Shown here in pieces: positions 63,063 through 64,000 of a DNA stretch of 64,000 bases. The stretch is from Echinostoma caproni (taxonomy: Eukaryota; Platyhelminthes; Trematoda; Plagiorchiida; Echinostomatidae): contig UZAN01040251.1 in the NCBI GenBank assembly GCA_900618425.1, forward strand, positions 14,171 to 78,170, in the 5' to 3' direction. Position numbers and translations under genes: made by a program. The notes beneath the pieces were generated by a model, which saw only the letters and a program-made list of their open reading frames with translations, was not told where the DNA came from and searched no databases. Every line of letters starts with the position of its first letter. Positions within the stretch are counted from its first letter, which is position 1.

Positions 63063-64000
63063 CTTGGGCCCCATACACTGCTATTTGCGGACGACTCCAA
63101 TATCTGGAGAACCGTAACACTTATATTATTATATAGCATTATATATATAGCATTATATAGGAGTATATAGCACTCCAACAAACGATCGACGTAGCTCATC
63201 GGTGGTCCATCGTCAACGACATCGAGTTCAACGCTTCCAAATGCCGAGTTATTTCCATGCTGCATGAGAGTCGTTTTTCCTATGTTCTGAGGAGCCAAAT
63301 ACCTCCGCATGCCACTGATGAAATGGATTCGGGAGTTATGGTACAGGAATATGTAGGATGTTCCACGCACTGTGCCGGAGCATTATCTATGACTCTCAAG
63401 CAAGTTGGACTACTCAGATGTGTTTTCGGGTTGCTCGAAAGAGCACTGTTCCCACGCTTCTTATCAGCGTTCGTGCGGCCACACAAGGCGTACGCCGTTC
63501 GAGTGTGCAATCCACGGTTAAACCGCGACAAGAAGGCTCCAGAACGTCCGCAAAAGGTGGCAATGAATTTGGTAAAGGGTTTGTATAACAGGATGTACTC
63601 CGAAGACGGCAAATTTTGGGACTCTACTCATCCCAATACCGCCGACTTCGAGGGAACCTAATCTTGGCATATCAGACAATGCACCAACCCAACCGCCCTT
63701 GTCGTTATATGTTGACTTTATCTCTTAATGATCGCCTCAGGGGACATCCAATAAAGGTGACGACCCAGAACAGCCACCTTAGTTGTCGGCATCACTCGTT
63801 TGCAGTCAGAGTGTGCGGCGTACGGTATTCTCTTCCATCGAATGTGATCCTTCAATCGCAACTTGATAAACCATTGAACACCTAAAATTTCAACATCCGT
63901 GAGTGATGATGCACACCATTATGATGGTTATTTTTACTTTGTGAAGTTATTCAAAATATTCTGAAAACATCCTATGGGGCATGATACGATTCAGTTTTGT
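63063..64000 (+). pseudogene. CR1-like non-LTR retrotransposon, 3' half, runs off the window
   Basis: L-L-F-A-D-D-S-N-I-W-R-T-V at 63078-63116 is the catalytic A-D-D block with both aspartates. An AT-rich insertion (63118-63170) breaks the frame. The sequence then continues T-I-D-V-A-H-R-W-S-I-V-N-D-I-E-F-N-A-S-K-C near 63185-63245, F-V-R-P-H-K-A-Y-A-V-R-V-C-N-P-R-L-N-R-D-K-K near 63470, L-V-K-G-L-Y-N, and F-A-V-R-V-C-G-V-R-Y-S-L-P-S-N-V-I near 63800, ending near 63885. CCTATGGGGCA at 63971 also occurs in the 3' region of the 13-14 kb element (14150), so the 3' untranslated part continues to the window edge. L-G-P directly before L-L-F-A-D-D hints that the segment between these two conserved blocks has been deleted. 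Inactive. Confidence 0.87.
63118..63170. repeat. AT-rich short tandem repeat inside the CR1-like reverse transcriptase
   Basis: Units of the form AGCATTATATATAT repeat two to three times and interrupt the reading frame just after the A-D-D block. It looks like a local expansion and is not part of the usual protein. Confidence 0.7.

Noticed and set aside
1..64000. Hammerhead ribozyme search (CTGATGA cores), because flatworm satellites can carry them
   Set aside because: Several CTGATGA strings exist (for example near 535, 20130, 57822, 63315), but none is followed by a correctly spaced GAAA with flanking stems.
1..64000. CRISPR arrays, bacterial operons, phage or plasmid features
   Set aside because: No regularly spaced direct repeats, no prokaryotic gene density and no ribosome-binding-site organisation; the retroelement content is eukaryotic.

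Overview
The window looks like a stretch of intergenic or intronic DNA from a metazoan nuclear genome. It has no bacterial-style gene packing: every open frame is under 140 codons, and most overlap others on the opposite strand. The recognisable protein remnants all belong to eukaryotic retroelements: non-LTR reverse transcriptases of CR1/Jockey/RTE-like type, Ty3/Gypsy pol, and a Penelope-like GIY-YIG endonuclease. tRNA-derived SINEs are also present. The mixture and the reverse-transcriptase motifs resemble what is known from parasitic flatworms (trematodes). That placement is inference from the element families; no host gene was recognised that would fix it. Three short N runs (37729-37731, 40899-40903, 59859-59861) show this is a draft assembly.

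Layout. 0-9.4 kb: a 1.7 kb block (about 1600-3330) that recurs inverted at 23.3-25.0 kb, a third partial copy near 0.5 kb, a separate direct repeat (3.45/6.97 kb) and a Penelope 3' tail (9.15-9.43 kb). 10.1-14.2 kb: two decayed CR1-like non-LTR elements in opposite orientations, with an unidentified coding-like minus-strand frame between them. 15.8-17.0 kb: a two-copy local repeat. 20.5-23.3 kb: a Ty3/Gypsy wreck (protease, reverse transcriptase, 3' end) split by a SINE, abutting the inverted copy of the duplicated block. 27.8-28.1 kb: a 232 bp fold-back element with 96 bp arms. 38.6-39.3 kb: a minus-strand non-LTR reverse transcriptase. 45.7-46.5 kb: two fragments of one non-LTR family. 48.6-50.7 kb: the longest non-LTR copy, from endonuclease C-terminus to 3' tail. 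53.2-54.1 kb: a SINE followed by a Penelope GIY-YIG domain. 60.4-64 kb: minus-strand non-LTR pieces, then a Gypsy integrase running directly into a CR1-like element that leaves the window.

The most interesting non-transposon candidate lies in the duplicated block. In both copies an ATG opens a signal-peptide-like segment, a GT sits at the same place after it, and a splice-acceptor-like pyrimidine tract plus AG lies about 145 bases on. In the 2 kb copy the reading phase across this putative intron is consistent and gives a 67-residue, basic, cysteine-containing secreted peptide. The 24.5 kb copy has in-frame stops. The substitution pattern between the copies shows no clear protein constraint, so this may equally be a non-coding repeat. 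Nothing else forms an operon or pathway; the window is mainly a record of nested, decaying insertions.
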